DNA of 64,000 nucleotides from Coraliomargarita sinensis. Lineage in GTDB: Bacteria > Verrucomicrobiota > Verrucomicrobiia > Opitutales > Coraliomargaritaceae. A model generated the notes under the pieces. That model saw only the letters and a program-made list of their open reading frames with translations. It was not told the DNA's origin and ran no database searches. Position 1 is the first letter of the stretch; each line of letters starts with the position of its first letter. The stretch spans positions 62,001 through 126,000 of the forward strand of contig NZ_QHJQ01000006.1 in NCBI RefSeq assembly GCF_003185655.1, in the 5' to 3' direction. A program made the translations under genes and the position numbers. This document shows, one piece after another, positions 9,801-19,705 of the stretch.

Positions 9801-10754
9801 CTGGACCGAAAATCCAAATCCGTGCGCTCCAACGACGGGCTGGAGAGCATCCCGGCATGGCAACGTGCCGCAGAGAAGTTCGAACGCGAAAATTTGAATG
9901 AGTGGAATTTTGGAGATTTGCCCGAACGAATCGACCTGTCCGGCGAATCGGGTCTGCCGCTGGCAGCTTATCCGGCACTGGTTCTGGAATCCGGCAAGGT
10001 TCACCTTCGTCTCCTGACGGAACGGGCAGCTTCGGTAAAAGCAACCAGAGAAGCGTGGCCTGACCTATGCGAGCTGGTTTTGGGCCGCGAACTTGCCTGG
10101 ATTCGCCGCGATCTGAAAGAGCTCAAAGGTTTGGGCGTCGGATTATTGCCTCTGGGTGGCTACGAGGCCATCAAAGACAGTAGCTGGCAGCACCTTCGCC
10201 GACACCTTTTTGCGTGTGATTCGCTTCTACCTCTGAAGGAAAGCGCATTCAAAAAGACCCTTGAGCGAGCCGACCGGGAAAAGCGTGGCATCGTACAAAA
10301 ACTGAACGAGCAACTGGCAGCAGTTTTGGAAGCACGTGCCGACGTGGCACTTATCCTCGAAAAGAAAAAGACCAAACAGGCCATCAGTTATCCGGGCATG
10401 CGGACTCAGCTCCAACGTATCGCGCCAGCCGATGTACTGGATCAATTCGAATTCAGCGACCTCCCTCATATAACCCGTTTTCTAAAGGGGATGATCATTC
10501 GTGCTCAACGCGCCCGGGAAAGCATTCAACGTGACATGGAGAAAGCCAAACGTGTCGCACCCTTCGAAGCCAAATTTGAAAGCCTTTCCAAACTGGCGTC
10601 CCAATATAAAGAGCCAGAAGCGGTAAAAGGATACATGATTCTTTTGGAAGAATTCAAAATCTCGGTCTTCGCCCAGGAGCTCGGCACCGCCCAAAAGACT
10701 TCCGAAAAACGACTGGACGATCTGGCCAGCCAAATCGAAGCTTTGCTTCGATAA
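6888..10754 (+). CDS. hrpA: ATP-dependent RNA helicase HrpA (DEAH box)
   Basis: A 1288-residue DEAH-box helicase, close to the usual HrpA length of about 1300. Walker A is GETGSGKT (40-47), the DEAH motif is at 137-140, and motif III is ITSATID. The helicase C-terminal motif is [17 protein letters not shown], followed by HA2/OB regions and the long HrpA-specific C-terminal domain. HrpA helicases remodel RNA-protein complexes; some act on stalled ribosomes. The first possible start is TTG 6888, with GTG 6900 as an alternative; neither has a clear ribosome-binding site. Near residues 548-565 there is a low-complexity stretch ([13 protein letters not shown]) absent from the E. coli protein at that point. 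Confidence 0.92.
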   Translation: MREIVKSVPKPSYSGELPIHQRREEILQTLQSNQIVVIAGETGSGKTTQIPKFLLECGFGSKGWIGCTQPRRVAALSVAQRIAEELNVRYGHEVGAKIRFTDETRKDSLIKVMTDGILLNELQDDPMLTNYEAIVIDEAHERSLNIDFILGCLRNLAEKRKDLKIIITSATIDTERFSEAFNNAPVIEVSGRMYPVDTLYRPVEDLAQGNKDYDYIDAAAEVIDEILSDNSEGDILVFLPGERDIRELRKALEDSPARLCDLLPLYGRLAKGDQQRIFHPGGRRRVILSTNIAETSLTVPGIRYVVDTGLARISRYSPHSRTQRLPIEPIAQSSAEQRKGRCGRVSDGTCYRLYSAEDYGAREAFNTPEIHRSNLASVILRMMAFKLGDIRTFPFIEPPGESAIVGGYRLLSELGAVTRDEKSPNEDDYRLTKLGRRLSRLPVDPTVGRMLLQAQEEGALDEVLVIASGLSIQDPRERPAEVAKEADEIHKQFVHPESDFLTLLNIWNSYHEKLDALSHSKLRKFCRAHFLSYQRMREWRDTHHQIERMLDERRTSKNKRRTTNAVENSQTCMDAQYAAIHRSILAGLLSNIAYKEEEHNYRGPRNRKALLFPGSGLFDHKTAKKQRKAAYAKKTRPKPAKTTAPKWIVCGEWMETNRLYARNAARIEVDWIGAMAGDLLSVRHTEPYWSTKSAAVLCKQRKLLFGLEISRSNVSYCRIAPDEATDIFTRNGLVEGGIQERPAFFTHNEALRETAASEIARQQLGSTQLIEDQLFEFYRTRLSGVGSYSDLRRFAKAEHGGSLDFLKAQLRDLLPRNSEVAEEDFPRTIQLGGHLMPLSYRNEPGHEADGVTLRIPVSQLDAIQEGVLDWAIPGHLEAKIENLLRNLPKPLRIKLHPLKERVKELREKIRPSDTALSEQLTDLLKRDYGIQTYRDQWTSEMPEHLKLRIQVENREGEPLAESRDLETLRKKLDRKSKSVRSNDGLESIPAWQRAAEKFERENLNEWNFGDLPERIDLSGESGLPLAAYPALVLESGKVHLRLLTERAASVKATREAWPDLCELVLGRELAWIRRDLKELKGLGVGLLPLGGYEAIKDSSWQHLRRHLFACDSLLPLKESAFKKTLERADREKRGIVQKLNEQLAAVLEARADVALILEKKKTKQAISYPGMRTQLQRIAPADVLDQFEFSDLPHITRFLKGMIIRAQRARESIQRDMEKAKRVAPFEAKFESLSKLASQYKEPEAVKGYMILLEEFKISVFAQELGTAQKTSEKRLDDLASQIEALLR

Positions 10755-10833
10755 TCAAGTCGGGCAAAATCTTCACCGTCATTCCCATCAAGAGACGCTT
10801 GCCAGTTTATCCGACTCGGGCTTAGCTCATCGC

Positions 10834-11496
10834 ATGCTCAGTCCGAACGCATGCCTACTTGCCCCTTCAATTCTCGCCGGAGACCACGCCAACCTGGCCG
10901 CCAGCCTAAAGGAGATCGAGTCTGCCGACCTGAAATGGGTGCATCTCGATATTATGGATGGACATTTCGTGCCCAACCTCAGTTTCGGCCCACAAACCGT
11001 CAAAGCACTGCGTCCGAATTCGAAACTCTTCTTCGATGTACATCTGATGCTGGACAACCCGGATAAGTATATCGATGCCTTTCTCGATGCCGGAGCCGAC
11101 CAGATCACCATTCACGTCGAACCGGACTACCCCGTCATGGAAACGCTGGATTATATACGCTCAAAGGGCTGTAAATGTGGCATCGTGCTCAACCCCGGCA
11201 CCGATGCGCAAGTGGCCAAACCCTTCCTGGAGAAGTGCGATATTATTCTCTGTATGACCGTGCAGCCCGGTTTTGGCGGACAGAGCTTCCGGGACGACGT
11301 GTTGCCGAAAATAAAACAGATTTCTGATTGGCGGGAAAGCATGGACCTGAACTTCAGGCTCGAGGTCGATGGTGGTGTCGACATGGAAACGGCACCGCTC
11401 TGCATCGAACACGGAGCGGACACGATGGTCGCCGGCACAGCATTTTTCAAAGCCGTCGACCGCCCGGGATTTGTCAAAAAAGTGACCGGCCGTTAA
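10834..11496 (+). CDS. rpe: Ribulose-phosphate 3-epimerase
   Basis: A 220-residue TIM-barrel enzyme interconverting ribulose 5-phosphate and xylulose 5-phosphate in the pentose phosphate pathway. Recognisable blocks are LAPSILAGDHANL at the N-terminus, HLDIMDGHFVPNLSFGP with metal-binding His/Asp, FDVHLMLDNP, MTVQPGFGGQSF, and EVDGGVDMETAP. The C-terminal phosphate-binding GADTMVAGTAFF is present. Length matches the family. It converges on the next gene, and the stop codons overlap by 4 bp. Confidence 0.95.
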   Translation: MLSPNACLLAPSILAGDHANLAASLKEIESADLKWVHLDIMDGHFVPNLSFGPQTVKALRPNSKLFFDVHLMLDNPDKYIDAFLDAGADQITIHVEPDYPVMETLDYIRSKGCKCGIVLNPGTDAQVAKPFLEKCDIILCMTVQPGFGGQSFRDDVLPKIKQISDWRESMDLNFRLEVDGGVDMETAPLCIEHGADTMVAGTAFFKAVDRPGFVKKVTGR

Positions 11497-12284
11497 CACA
11501 GGTCGAGCCGCCGATCTTTCAACACAGACATTTTGGAGCGGGTCTCTGATACACGATCCAAATCGAGGTTCAGCGTAAGAAACTCTGATTCCTCCCCGGC
11601 CTCAACCAGAACTTCTCCCCAAGGGTCGACCACCATGGAATGACCAAAATAGTGAGTTGAACCCACACCCTCACCGTGGCCTTCCACTCCGGACTGATTA
11701 ACCGCGATAAAATAGCACTGATTCTCGATTGCCCGGGCACGTACTAATGTGCGCCAGTGGTCCAGGCGGGGATGTGGAAACGCGGCAGGTAGAATTTGTA
11801 TTTGAGCGCCAAGATCGGTGTTTTTCCTGAACAGTTCTGGAAATCGCAAGTCATAACAAACAGCAAAACCAGCCCGACCGTGTTCGATATCCGCAACGAC
11901 GAATTTGTTCCCCGCCTCAACATGCTGATCCTCGTTAAAAAGTGAAAACAAATGTATTTTGCTGTATTTAGCTAAAACCTCTCCCTCTTTATTAAAATAG
12001 AACAGCGTATTTCGTGGCATTCCGGAATCTGAACGCTCCAAAAAAGAACCGCACAATGCCACTTTATGGTTTTGCGCGATCCGGGATAGCTCATCGTGAT
12101 GTTGCTCCGCATCGGACAGGAATGCCCGGTTTTTGTCCCAATCGAACCCGGTCGTTGCCATCTCGGGAAGGCATAATAAATCAGATTCCTCTGCGGAAGC
12201 AGCTTCGGCGGCGCGTCGAATCGAATCTAAATTATATTCAGGATCACCTCGTCTTACATCCAGTTGGGCGATTGATAATTTCAT
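11493..12284 (-). CDS. Carbon-nitrogen hydrolase (nitrilase superfamily, omega-amidase-like)
   Basis: A 263-residue nitrilase-superfamily protein. The catalytic triad is visible: Glu in CLPEMATTGFDW, Lys in AKYSKIHLFS, and Cys in GFAVCYDLRFPELF. The order and spacing match the YafV/Nit2-like amidases that hydrolyse omega-amides such as alpha-ketoglutaramate. The ending with SHYFGHS-like variants (STHYFGHSMVVDPWGEVL) is also typical. It acts in the cytoplasm. The gene converges with rpe, and its 3' end overlaps the rpe stop by 4 bp. The exact substrate is not determined by sequence. Confidence 0.88.
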   Translation of the reverse strand: MKLSIAQLDVRRGDPEYNLDSIRRAAEAASAEESDLLCLPEMATTGFDWDKNRAFLSDAEQHHDELSRIAQNHKVALCGSFLERSDSGMPRNTLFYFNKEGEVLAKYSKIHLFSLFNEDQHVEAGNKFVVADIEHGRAGFAVCYDLRFPELFRKNTDLGAQIQILPAAFPHPRLDHWRTLVRARAIENQCYFIAVNQSGVEGHGEGVGSTHYFGHSMVVDPWGEVLVEAGEESEFLTLNLDLDRVSETRSKMSVLKDRRLDLC

Positions 12285-12362
12285 AAAATAAAATAATTAT
12301 AAACTATTATAACTTGACGAAGTAAGAATGTGTTTTCAATTCAAGCTACTAGAAAAAGTATT

Positions 12363-12767
12363 ATGGCAAAGCGCACTATCAAAATAAACATCAAGCTTCC
12401 CGCCGGGGTTACGGCCGACAACGAGCTTGTGGCCAAAGCAACCAAAGCTGCCAACGATGCGGTATCCGATGCAATAGGAGATTTGGTCGAAACCCAGAAG
12501 CTGGCCAAGAGTCTTGCCGAGAAAGGCATTCACATCAGTGCCCGTGAACTCTTAAAGCACAAAAAGGGAAAACCTGCACCTAAGAAGGCTTCGAAAACAA
12601 CTGGCACACGCAAGCGTGTTGTGCTGAGTAACGCCAAGCGCAAGCAACTGATTGCCGACCTTAAAGCCGGAGTAACAATCAAAGGCGCGGCTGAAAAGTA
12701 CGGGGTTTCGGGGGCCACGGTCATGAACATCAAAACGAAAGCCGGGCTCACGAATAAACGAAAGTGA
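12363..12767 (+). CDS. Small basic protein with C-terminal helix-turn-helix
   Basis: A 134-residue, Lys-rich protein starting MAKRTIKINIK. An in-frame GTG at 12330 would add 11 residues; the ATG is preferred. The C-terminal 45 residues (RKQLIADLKAGVTIKGAAEKY then GVSGATV) look like a resolvase/transposase-type helix-turn-helix. A basic low-complexity linker (KHKKGKPAPKKASK) separates it from an N-terminal helical region. This architecture suggests a sequence-specific or nucleoid-associated DNA-binding protein. I do not recognise the family. It is monocistronic, with an intrinsic terminator right after the stop. Confidence 0.65.
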   Translation: MAKRTIKINIKLPAGVTADNELVAKATKAANDAVSDAIGDLVETQKLAKSLAEKGIHISARELLKHKKGKPAPKKASKTTGTRKRVVLSNAKRKQLIADLKAGVTIKGAAEKYGVSGATVMNIKTKAGLTNKRK

Positions 12768-12775
12768 CCTCTCGG

Positions 12776-14668
12776 TTATAGTTTCACTTCGGCCTGCTCT
12801 TCTCGAGCAGGCTTTTTTATGTCCGGATGATTCCGGTCGCCGTTCAAGCTATTCTTCGCGTGATACTCCGCTATCTTGGCATACGCCGACTTTCCAAAAT
12901 AGCGCTCTAGCAACCTTCCTTCCGATTTCATCACGTCCACAAGAATGAGTCCGTCGATCACATCGTTAAACGCCGGATCAACGTTAAAACTGATGAGAAC
13001 CCCATTCAATTTCAGGTAGTGCCGAAGCAGGATCGGGATTCCCTTTTTATCATCTTCGAAACCGGAAACGATGGCAGAAACCGAATCAATCGAAGTGATC
13101 GATTCGGCAATATTCTTAAGTGAAGTCCCCCGAAGCTTAGCTTCGGATTTCGGAGGTTTCCGTGCACTCACCAGTTGCGACATCTCATCATCGAAACTGT
13201 GCTCTCTAAAAAAGTGGACCATCAGGTTTTTGGAAATACTGTGATAAGCATCCGATATACTCACCGGTCCGAATAAAATCCGGTAACGCGGATGTTTTGC
13301 CATAAACTCACCGATCCCCCGCCATATGAGGGAAAGTGACGCGTGTTTCTTTTGATATTTAATTCGAATAAAAGAACGGCCCAGCTCCAGGCATGGTCCC
13401 AATTTCTCCATAAACCCCGGACGAAACTGAAAGAGCGTGGAGGTGTAGAGCCCCCTAAGCCCATGCTTTTCCACAATCTCGTCGGCTAAGCCGACACGGT
13501 AGGCACCGGCGATTTCCGCCTCAGAGCGATTCCATAAAAACAGGTGCACATAATATTCGTCGAATTGATCCAGATCCCGGGCCGATCCGGTGCCTTCCTG
13601 GACTGCGCGAAAGGTTTCTTCACGCAACCGCCCAATTTCCTGAATAATGCAGGGGATCTGCTTGGAACGCGCGTAATAGACTTCCAGATCACCCTGCTCC
13701 ACCAAGCGCTGCCCGGATGGGAGTGCCCTGACTTCCGCTGCAAGTAGCTCCGGGTCCTGCGGGGGAACCAAGGGCTCAAGCTTGTTTTTGGCCGCCGACG
13801 CCGAACGAAAGGGAAACCTAAGCTTCCCACTTCGGGACGGGGTCGTACTGAGTGAGTAGGTCTTGAGCCGCAGATATTCAGCGGCCGCCAACTTACTCTC
13901 AAAACGTTCCGAACGCTCTGGCGGAATAGGCTGACCTATTTTTATGCTGACGCTTCTTCCCTGCATGCGGCAAAGTTCCCGCCCCAACAAGAGGGTGCGA
14001 ATGCGCGGGTGAAGCATACCCAGAACTTGAAACAAAAAACTATTCCGCCCCTTGAAGTAGACCGGTAGAACCGTCGCACCGGTTTTTTTTGCCAGACTGA
14101 CGACATGGGGCGACCAACGTGGATCAATCACCGCCCGGCTGCTCATGTGAAAATGAGAAACCTCGCCGGAGGGAAATACGCCGAGGCACCTCCCCTCCCG
14201 AAGATGCCGGATCGCTGCACGCATGCCAGCTATATTCGACTTTGTCGATGCAGAGCGATCAAAGGGATCGACTGTAATCAAGCTCCCCCGGATACCGTCG
14301 AGATGTGCCAGAAGATAATTCCCCATCATCTTGGCATCAGGACGAATATTCTTCAGTAGCGCGCCCAGAATAATTCCATCAACACCACCGTAAGGATGGT
14401 TTGCGACGACCAACAGAGGACCACTTTTGGGAATCCGTTCATAGTCCTCGGTATCGATTTCAAACTGCACTCTAACAGCACGCAGAGCCTTGGAGAAAAA
14501 AAGTGGATCGTCCTCCAAATCATCCAATTCGGAATGAAAGCGGCGGTAGGACTTATTGATATGCGTTAATCCGGTCAACCAGCCGAAACCCGGAGCCAAA
14601 ACAGCCGCGAGAGCTGCGGGCACACCTACCCGCTGGATTAACTGGGGGATGGAAACGAGTTCAGGCAT
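12776..14668 (-). CDS. Bifunctional acyltransferase: PlsC-type domain plus GNAT/OlsB-type domain (OlsF-like)
   Basis: A 630-residue fusion. Residues about 60-270 are a PlsC/lysophospholipid acyltransferase domain with NHPYGGVDG (NHx4D-type motif) and FPSGEVSHF. Residues about 310-540 resemble the OlsB/hemolysin-like N-acyltransferase domain (YYVHLFLWNRSEAEIAGAYR, then ELGRSFIRIKYQKKHASLSL). The C-terminal part repeats the PlsC-associated pattern ending in FNDVIDGLILVDV. The same domain order occurs in OlsF, which makes ornithine lipids by N- and then O-acylation. That role is inferred here; other acyl-amino-acid lipids are possible. It is transcribed toward the HTH gene and lies 21 bp downstream of the hybrid kinase gene on the same strand. 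Confidence 0.75.
   Translation of the reverse strand: MPELVSIPQLIQRVGVPAALAAVLAPGFGWLTGLTHINKSYRRFHSELDDLEDDPLFFSKALRAVRVQFEIDTEDYERIPKSGPLLVVANHPYGGVDGIILGALLKNIRPDAKMMGNYLLAHLDGIRGSLITVDPFDRSASTKSNIAGMRAAIRHLREGRCLGVFPSGEVSHFHMSSRAVIDPRWSPHVVSLAKKTGATVLPVYFKGRNSFLFQVLGMLHPRIRTLLLGRELCRMQGRSVSIKIGQPIPPERSERFESKLAAAEYLRLKTYSLSTTPSRSGKLRFPFRSASAAKNKLEPLVPPQDPELLAAEVRALPSGQRLVEQGDLEVYYARSKQIPCIIQEIGRLREETFRAVQEGTGSARDLDQFDEYYVHLFLWNRSEAEIAGAYRVGLADEIVEKHGLRGLYTSTLFQFRPGFMEKLGPCLELGRSFIRIKYQKKHASLSLIWRGIGEFMAKHPRYRILFGPVSISDAYHSISKNLMVHFFREHSFDDEMSQLVSARKPPKSEAKLRGTSLKNIAESITSIDSVSAIVSGFEDDKKGIPILLRHYLKLNGVLISFNVDPAFNDVIDGLILVDVMKSEGRLLERYFGKSAYAKIAEYHAKNSLNGDRNHPDIKKPAREEQAEVKL
12792..12818 (+). 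terminator. Intrinsic terminator after the HTH gene
   Basis: An 8-bp stem GCCTGCTC/GAGCAGGC (12792-12799 and 12805-12812) with a 5-nt loop is followed by six T residues (12813-12818). It lies 24 bp after the stop of the plus-strand HTH gene. It also sits inside the last codons of the converging minus-strand acyltransferase gene, so the terminator is embedded in that coding sequence. Confidence 0.85.
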
Positions 14669-14689
14669 AGGTTTACGCCTTTAAAGGAA

Positions 14690-17600
14690 TCAATGCTGCG
14701 CTGCCAGACTTGCGCGTTTCAATGCTTCCTTAAGTTCGTAGATTTCCACCGGCTTCCGAATGTAATCGTTCATCCCGACACTGAGACATTTTTGACGGTC
14801 TTCGTTCATCGCATAAGCAGTGACCGCTATAATATACTGATTTTGATTCTCTACCTTCTCCTCTCCGGAACGAATCGCCTCCGTGAGCTCAATACCACTT
14901 CGGCCCGGCAGGCGAACGTCCATGAGCACGGCGTCATAGCTGCGGTTCTTCAGCTGACAGAGTGCCTCCTCGCTGCTTTCGACCACGTCCGGGCGATAGC
15001 CGAGCATTTCAAGAAGTTCCCGTATAACCCAGCGGTTATCCTTATCATCCTCACACAGGAGTAATTTAAGTGGATTCTTAATGGCAAACTCAGGCTCCAA
15101 AAGCTCCTCATCGTCGACAGCATCTCCCTCTTTTCGCGCGGCGCCAGGCACTGATGCAGCATGCTCCAGTCTGACATGAAACTGGAAATTGGAGCCCGCC
15201 CCCAGCTCACTTTCAATCCAGATCTCACCGTGCATACGCTCGACCAAGCGCTTGGAAATCACAAGCCCAAGGCCTGTTCCACCAAAGCGGCGGGTTGTCG
15301 AAGAGTCCACCTGAGTGAATGGTTGAAAGAGTTTTTCGTATTTTTCTTTCGGGATGCCGTGCCCGGTATCAATCACCTCAAAGTGTAGCACATCAGAATC
15401 ATGCTCCGAGTCGATGGCTTTCAGACTCACCCTTATCGTAATGGACCCTTTACTGGTAAACTTGATGGCATTGCTCGAAAGATTCAGCAAGATCTGCCTG
15501 AGACGGTGAGCATCACCTATATAGAACTCCCTCACGTTCGGATCGATTTCGTAATCCACCCTGAGATTCTTGTCCTTCGCCTGGGGGAGTACCTCCTCAA
15601 GTGCCTCGCAGATGATTTGTTCGAGATCGAATTGTTCCGCTTCAAGATCAAGTGATCGTGACTCAATTTTGGAATAATCCAGAATATTATTGATCAAATC
15701 CAGTAGCGCGCGGCCACTGCGTTTGATGATAGCTGCGTGTTCGGACTGTTGCTGGTCGAGGTCCGATTGAAAGAGCAAGTCCGTGTAACCGATTATGGCA
15801 TTCATGGGAGTTCGAATTTCGTGGCTCATCATCGCGAGGAATTCTCCCTTCGCCACACTGGCCGCGTTGGCCGTATCCTTCGCCAGGCGCAAATCATCCT
15901 GATTTTCCTCAATCATGATCAGGCCGGAAAGCCCGGAGGCCAAAAGACGAACCGCGTTAATTTCACTCTCGTTCCAATCATGCGCCTGCTCGCAGTGGTC
16001 CACACCGAAGAAGCCGTATAGACTCCCTTCCTTCCACATGGGGATAGCCAGAATCGCACGCGCCTGAAAAACACGAAGCGTTTCGACCTCTTCATCGGAA
16101 GCCCTGTTAAAGTCGACCTTTACAATCCCATCCTCGACAAGTGATTCATACCAATGTGGGCAGTATTGTTCAAAAGGTGCATTCTGTAAGGATGGATTCG
16201 AAAGCAGGCTCGGGATCTCATCCCGTTTCTGCCACTCGTATTTCACGGCAAAATTGTGAAACTCTCCGTGGTCACTACCCGATACGCGAAAAATAAACGC
16301 ACGGTCCACGCTAAGCGCTCTGCCGATTTCAGAAAGCGCAGCTTCGATCGCGTCTTCGAAGCCCGAAGTCGTGAGCAAACAGTTGTTGGCATGTGCCGTG
16401 GCCCGAAGGATTGTGTCACGGTGGCGAATCGCCTCTTCCGAAGACTTCCGCGAACTGATGTCGTAGGCCACCCAAACAACCTGGTCGTTTTGCTCTTCGC
16501 TGTTGGCCATTGGCGTGACCCGTGCCTCAAACCAGTGCACGCCGACATCCACCGATTGGAGGGAATACTCCAGCGTGCTGACACGACCGCTGCGGAGCGT
16601 CTCTTTTATCGTATCAATAAACTCCGCGCAGACCTTGTCATTAAACAAGTCGCTTATCTTTTTCCCACGTACGCTGTCGGCATTGAAAATACGATGGTTG
16701 GCACAGATTCTATCCGTGGCTGCAAAAACATCATGAATCGTGCCACTGGCGCTCAATACGAAAGCAATATCCGGAAGCGCTTCCGTAAAGGCACGCAGAC
16801 GCATCTCGTTCTCCGAAATCTGGGCTTCCCGACGCCGCAGCTCAGTCATCACGGCGGCCAGACAGACTGAAGTGACCGAGACAATACCGACGAAAAACCA
16901 CACGTTAGCAGGGCTTTGCGTGATCGATTCCCCCTGCCCCTGTAATACGGGGACGAGTTCCCAGCCTGCCAGCAGCGCCAATGCCAGCACACCGGCTGAT
17001 GCGCCTCTCAAACCAAAACGGAAAGCCGACCATGCCATGATTGGAAAAATGGCCAATTCCATCGGATAAAGGAGCGTATCCGTAGGCGCCCAATTCTTAA
17101 AAGTCACATGCCCAAAACAAATTAGCGCCACAAACCAGATGAACACTTCAACGAGCTGTTTGGACCCCAGGCGGAAACCAACCGGGTTGGCCCATGTCTG
17201 AACAAAAGGCGCAACGATGATGGTGCCGACGGCTGCCGACAACCAGTTGGAAAAAGACAACTCCCAGAACTCCTTAAAAGGAATCCCATTCGGACCGCTG
17301 CACAAAAAAAGCGACTGGATGAGGGCCCCAGCAAACGTGGCGACACCCGCGGCCCAAAAAAGCATCAGAAAGGCATCCCGCACACGCTCCATGGTCACAT
17401 CGACGCGAATCGCATCCAAGACACGACGGGCCAGTGCCGCTGCAGCCACGGCGGCCATGGGTGCACTAAGAATGGAAAAAGTATCAACCTTGCTCACGGC
17501 TCCGGGAATTACCGCGCCGATAAAGATAGCAGGCAGATAGCGATAACCACCCACCAATACGATGGAGATCGCAATCCCGAATATAGGCGCGATGTGGTTG

Positions 17601-17713
17601 ACACGCTCATCGTAGCGAACATCCGCTAGTGCTACGGCGATTTGGGAAGCAAACGCAGCAGTCAGGGCAACGAGTATGTATTTTACTCCAGTGCGGAGGA
17701 ATGTGCAGTTCAT
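14690..17713 (-). CDS. Membrane hybrid sensor histidine kinase (MASE1-PAS-GAF-HisKA-HATPase-REC)
   Basis: About 1007 residues from the ATG at 17713; upstream in-frame codons exist but lie before the first membrane helix. Domain order: an N-terminal MASE1-like integral membrane sensor of about eight helices, a PAS domain (RLRAFTEALPDIAFVLSASG), a GAF domain (HANNCLLTTSGFEDAIEAAL), then HisKA with the phospho-His in MMSHEIRTPMNAIIGY. A full HATPase domain follows (NLSSNAIKF, DTGHGI, GTGLGL), and a receiver domain with acceptor Asp in DAVLMDVRLPG. It likely detects a membrane-proximal signal and starts a phosphorelay. No output regulator is adjacent. Confidence 0.9.
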   Translation of the reverse strand: MNCTFLRTGVKYILVALTAAFASQIAVALADVRYDERVNHIAPIFGIAISIVLVGGYRYLPAIFIGAVIPGAVSKVDTFSILSAPMAAVAAAALARRVLDAIRVDVTMERVRDAFLMLFWAAGVATFAGALIQSLFLCSGPNGIPFKEFWELSFSNWLSAAVGTIIVAPFVQTWANPVGFRLGSKQLVEVFIWFVALICFGHVTFKNWAPTDTLLYPMELAIFPIMAWSAFRFGLRGASAGVLALALLAGWELVPVLQGQGESITQSPANVWFFVGIVSVTSVCLAAVMTELRRREAQISENEMRLRAFTEALPDIAFVLSASGTIHDVFAATDRICANHRIFNADSVRGKKISDLFNDKVCAEFIDTIKETLRSGRVSTLEYSLQSVDVGVHWFEARVTPMANSEEQNDQVVWVAYDISSRKSSEEAIRHRDTILRATAHANNCLLTTSGFEDAIEAALSEIGRALSVDRAFIFRVSGSDHGEFHNFAVKYEWQKRDEIPSLLSNPSLQNAPFEQYCPHWYESLVEDGIVKVDFNRASDEEVETLRVFQARAILAIPMWKEGSLYGFFGVDHCEQAHDWNESEINAVRLLASGLSGLIMIEENQDDLRLAKDTANAASVAKGEFLAMMSHEIRTPMNAIIGYTDLLFQSDLDQQQSEHAAIIKRSGRALLDLINNILDYSKIESRSLDLEAEQFDLEQIICEALEEVLPQAKDKNLRVDYEIDPNVREFYIGDAHRLRQILLNLSSNAIKFTSKGSITIRVSLKAIDSEHDSDVLHFEVIDTGHGIPKEKYEKLFQPFTQVDSSTTRRFGGTGLGLVISKRLVERMHGEIWIESELGAGSNFQFHVRLEHAASVPGAARKEGDAVDDEELLEPEFAIKNPLKLLLCEDDKDNRWVIRELLEMLGYRPDVVESSEEALCQLKNRSYDAVLMDVRLPGRSGIELTEAIRSGEEKVENQNQYIIAVTAYAMNEDRQKCLSVGMNDYIRKPVEIYELKEALKRASLAAQH

Positions 17714-17875
17714 TGTTAGGGTTTGTCTAATACGACATACACCCATCCGGAAATCAATAATATGTCGTTGTGATCCAGCAAAAGCTGCCGCGGTCGACAA
17801 AACTTTAGCTATAATGAAATTAAGACTTGATTCGCGCAATCCCCCGCGCATTTTCTCCGTTTTCCCAGATTTTGA

Positions 17876-17955
<80 letters not shown>

Positions 17956-18014
17956 CCGGGCTACGGAGCCGCGCCAAGCGGCAACCGGCGGCGCGGATGC
18001 TTCAATTAATTTCC

Positions 18015-18488
18015 ATGCGCCATACTATTTCCATACTCGTCGAAAATAAATTCGGAGTTCTTGCCCGTATTGCCGGACTGTTCAGTGGCCGAGGCTTTAA
18101 CATTGAGACACTTAATGTCGGCCCGATGCTTGACGATAAGCTTTCCCGCATTACCGCCACAATAATCGGTGACGACGCCGCTCTGGATCAGGCGATCAAG
18201 CAGGTTTACAAGTTGGTCAATGTTGTGGAAGTGACCGAATTCTCCAGCGGTCAAGCCACGGAACGGGAGCTTGTCATGATTAAGGTAACCGCAAGCGCGG
18301 GCCAGCGCTCTGAAGTCATGCAAATTTGCGACATTTTCCGCGCCAAGATTATCGATGTCGCTCAGGACACGCTTAATATTGAAATGACGGGCAACGCCAA
18401 CAAGGTGAAAGCCTTCCTCAACCTGATCGAACCCTACGGCGTCGTAGAAATGTCTCGCACGGGAAATCTTGCATTGAAGCGCGGCTGA
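18015..18488 (+). CDS. ilvH: Acetolactate synthase small (regulatory) subunit
   Basis: A 157-residue protein with the N-terminal ACT domain (RHTISILVENKFGVLARIAG, then LFSGRGFNIETLNVG) and the C-terminal small-subunit domain (VMIKVTASAGQRSEVMQ). The subunit activates the catalytic subunit and confers valine feedback. The start at 18015 matches the family; an upstream in-frame ATG at 17997 would add six residues. The catalytic subunit gene ilvB is not adjacent. ilvC follows after 48 bp, giving a probable ilvH-ilvC transcript. Confidence 0.92.
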   Translation: MRHTISILVENKFGVLARIAGLFSGRGFNIETLNVGPMLDDKLSRITATIIGDDAALDQAIKQVYKLVNVVEVTEFSSGQATERELVMIKVTASAGQRSEVMQICDIFRAKIIDVAQDTLNIEMTGNANKVKAFLNLIEPYGVVEMSRTGNLALKRG

Positions 18489-18536
18489 GTCACACAAATT
18501 TAATCACCGGAATTTAACTAACAAACCAAAAGAAAT

Positions 18537-19565
18537 ATGCCTGCTAAAGTCTATACAGATAAGGATGCTGACCTTAAAGTAATCAAAAAGAAGACCCTCG
18601 CCATTATCGGCTACGGTTCTCAGGGCCACGCCCATGCCCAAAACCTTAAGGAGAGCGGCCTCAACGTGATCATCGGCCTCTACCCGAAGAGCAAGTCCGT
18701 CAAAGTTGCCAAGAGCCAGGGTTTTGAAGTTTACGATACTGCCGAAGCGGTAAAGAAAGCCGATGTGATCATGCTGGCTGTACCGGACATGAAGCAGCCG
18801 GAAATTTACGAGAAGGACATCCTTCCAAACCTCGAAAAGGGCAAGACACTCGCATTCACTCACGGCCTGGCCATTCATTATGGACTGATCCAACCGCCGA
18901 AGGGCGTTAGTGTCATCATGGTCGCTCCCAAGGGTCCGGGGCACGTGGTCCGCAGCCAGTATGTCGAAGGCAAAGGTGTGCCGGCTCTGATCGCCGTACT
19001 GAAGGGCTCTTCCAAAGACTCCAAGAAGATCGCCCTGGCTTGGGCCAAGGGTATCGGCGGCACACGTGCCGGCGTGATTCAAACTACGTTCAAGGAAGAA
19101 TGTGAAACCGACCTTTTCGGCGAACAAGCCGTTCTCTGCGGCGGTGCTTCCGCACTCGTTCTTGCCGGCTTTGAAACACTTGTCGAGGCTGGCTACCAAC
19201 CGGAAATGGCATACTTCGAGTGCTTGCACGAACTCAAACTGATCGTCGACCTGATGGTTGAATCCGGTCTTTCCGGTATGCGCTTCTCCGTTTCCGAGAC
19301 TGCGGAATGGGGTGACTACATCTCCGGCCCTCGTGTCATCAATGCCTCTTCCAAGAAGGCAATGAAGGCGATCCTGAAGGATATCCAGACCGGCAAGTTC
19401 ACCAAAAACTGGGTCAAGGAATACAAGGAAGGTCTGCCCAACTACAAGCAGTACATCAAGGACGGCCAGAACCACCAAATCGAAAAGACCGGCCAGCGGC
19501 TCCGCTCGCTTATGCCGTGGGTCAAAAAGCGCAACATCAAGGGCGCTCAGGCTGCTTACAACTAA
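18537..19565 (+). CDS. ilvC: Ketol-acid reductoisomerase (class I)
   Basis: A 342-residue NADPH-dependent enzyme of valine, leucine and isoleucine biosynthesis. The Rossmann motif GYGSQGHAHAQNL, MVAPKGPGHVVRSQY, and the C-terminal knot domain with FKEECETDLFGEQAVLCGG are all visible, including the magnesium-binding Glu/Asp residues. Length fits class I enzymes. It is followed by an intrinsic terminator. Confidence 0.96.
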   Translation: MPAKVYTDKDADLKVIKKKTLAIIGYGSQGHAHAQNLKESGLNVIIGLYPKSKSVKVAKSQGFEVYDTAEAVKKADVIMLAVPDMKQPEIYEKDILPNLEKGKTLAFTHGLAIHYGLIQPPKGVSVIMVAPKGPGHVVRSQYVEGKGVPALIAVLKGSSKDSKKIALAWAKGIGGTRAGVIQTTFKEECETDLFGEQAVLCGGASALVLAGFETLVEAGYQPEMAYFECLHELKLIVDLMVESGLSGMRFSVSETAEWGDYISGPRVINASSKKAMKAILKDIQTGKFTKNWVKEYKEGLPNYKQYIKDGQNHQIEKTGQRLRSLMPWVKKRNIKGAQAAYN

Positions 19566-19591
19566 GTTGTTTCATAACTTCGAAATTTCGA

Positions 19592-19628
19592 GCGGTCGTC
19601 GGTCCTGTACCACGGCCGCTTTTCTTTT
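19592..19628 (+). terminator. Intrinsic terminator after ilvC
   Basis: The stem GCGGTCGT (19592-19599) pairs with ACGGCCGC (19612-19619) with one G-U, and a small inner stem GGT/ACC lies in the loop. A T-rich tract TTTTCTTTT follows directly. It sits 27 bp after the ilvC stop codon and separates the ilv genes from hemC. Confidence 0.8.
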
Positions 19629-19705
19629 GATGCAAGGTTGCGCTTCGCCGGAACCGCTGTATGCCGTAGTGACAACGCAATTTAGTTGACCTCTCATCCT
19701 CTGGA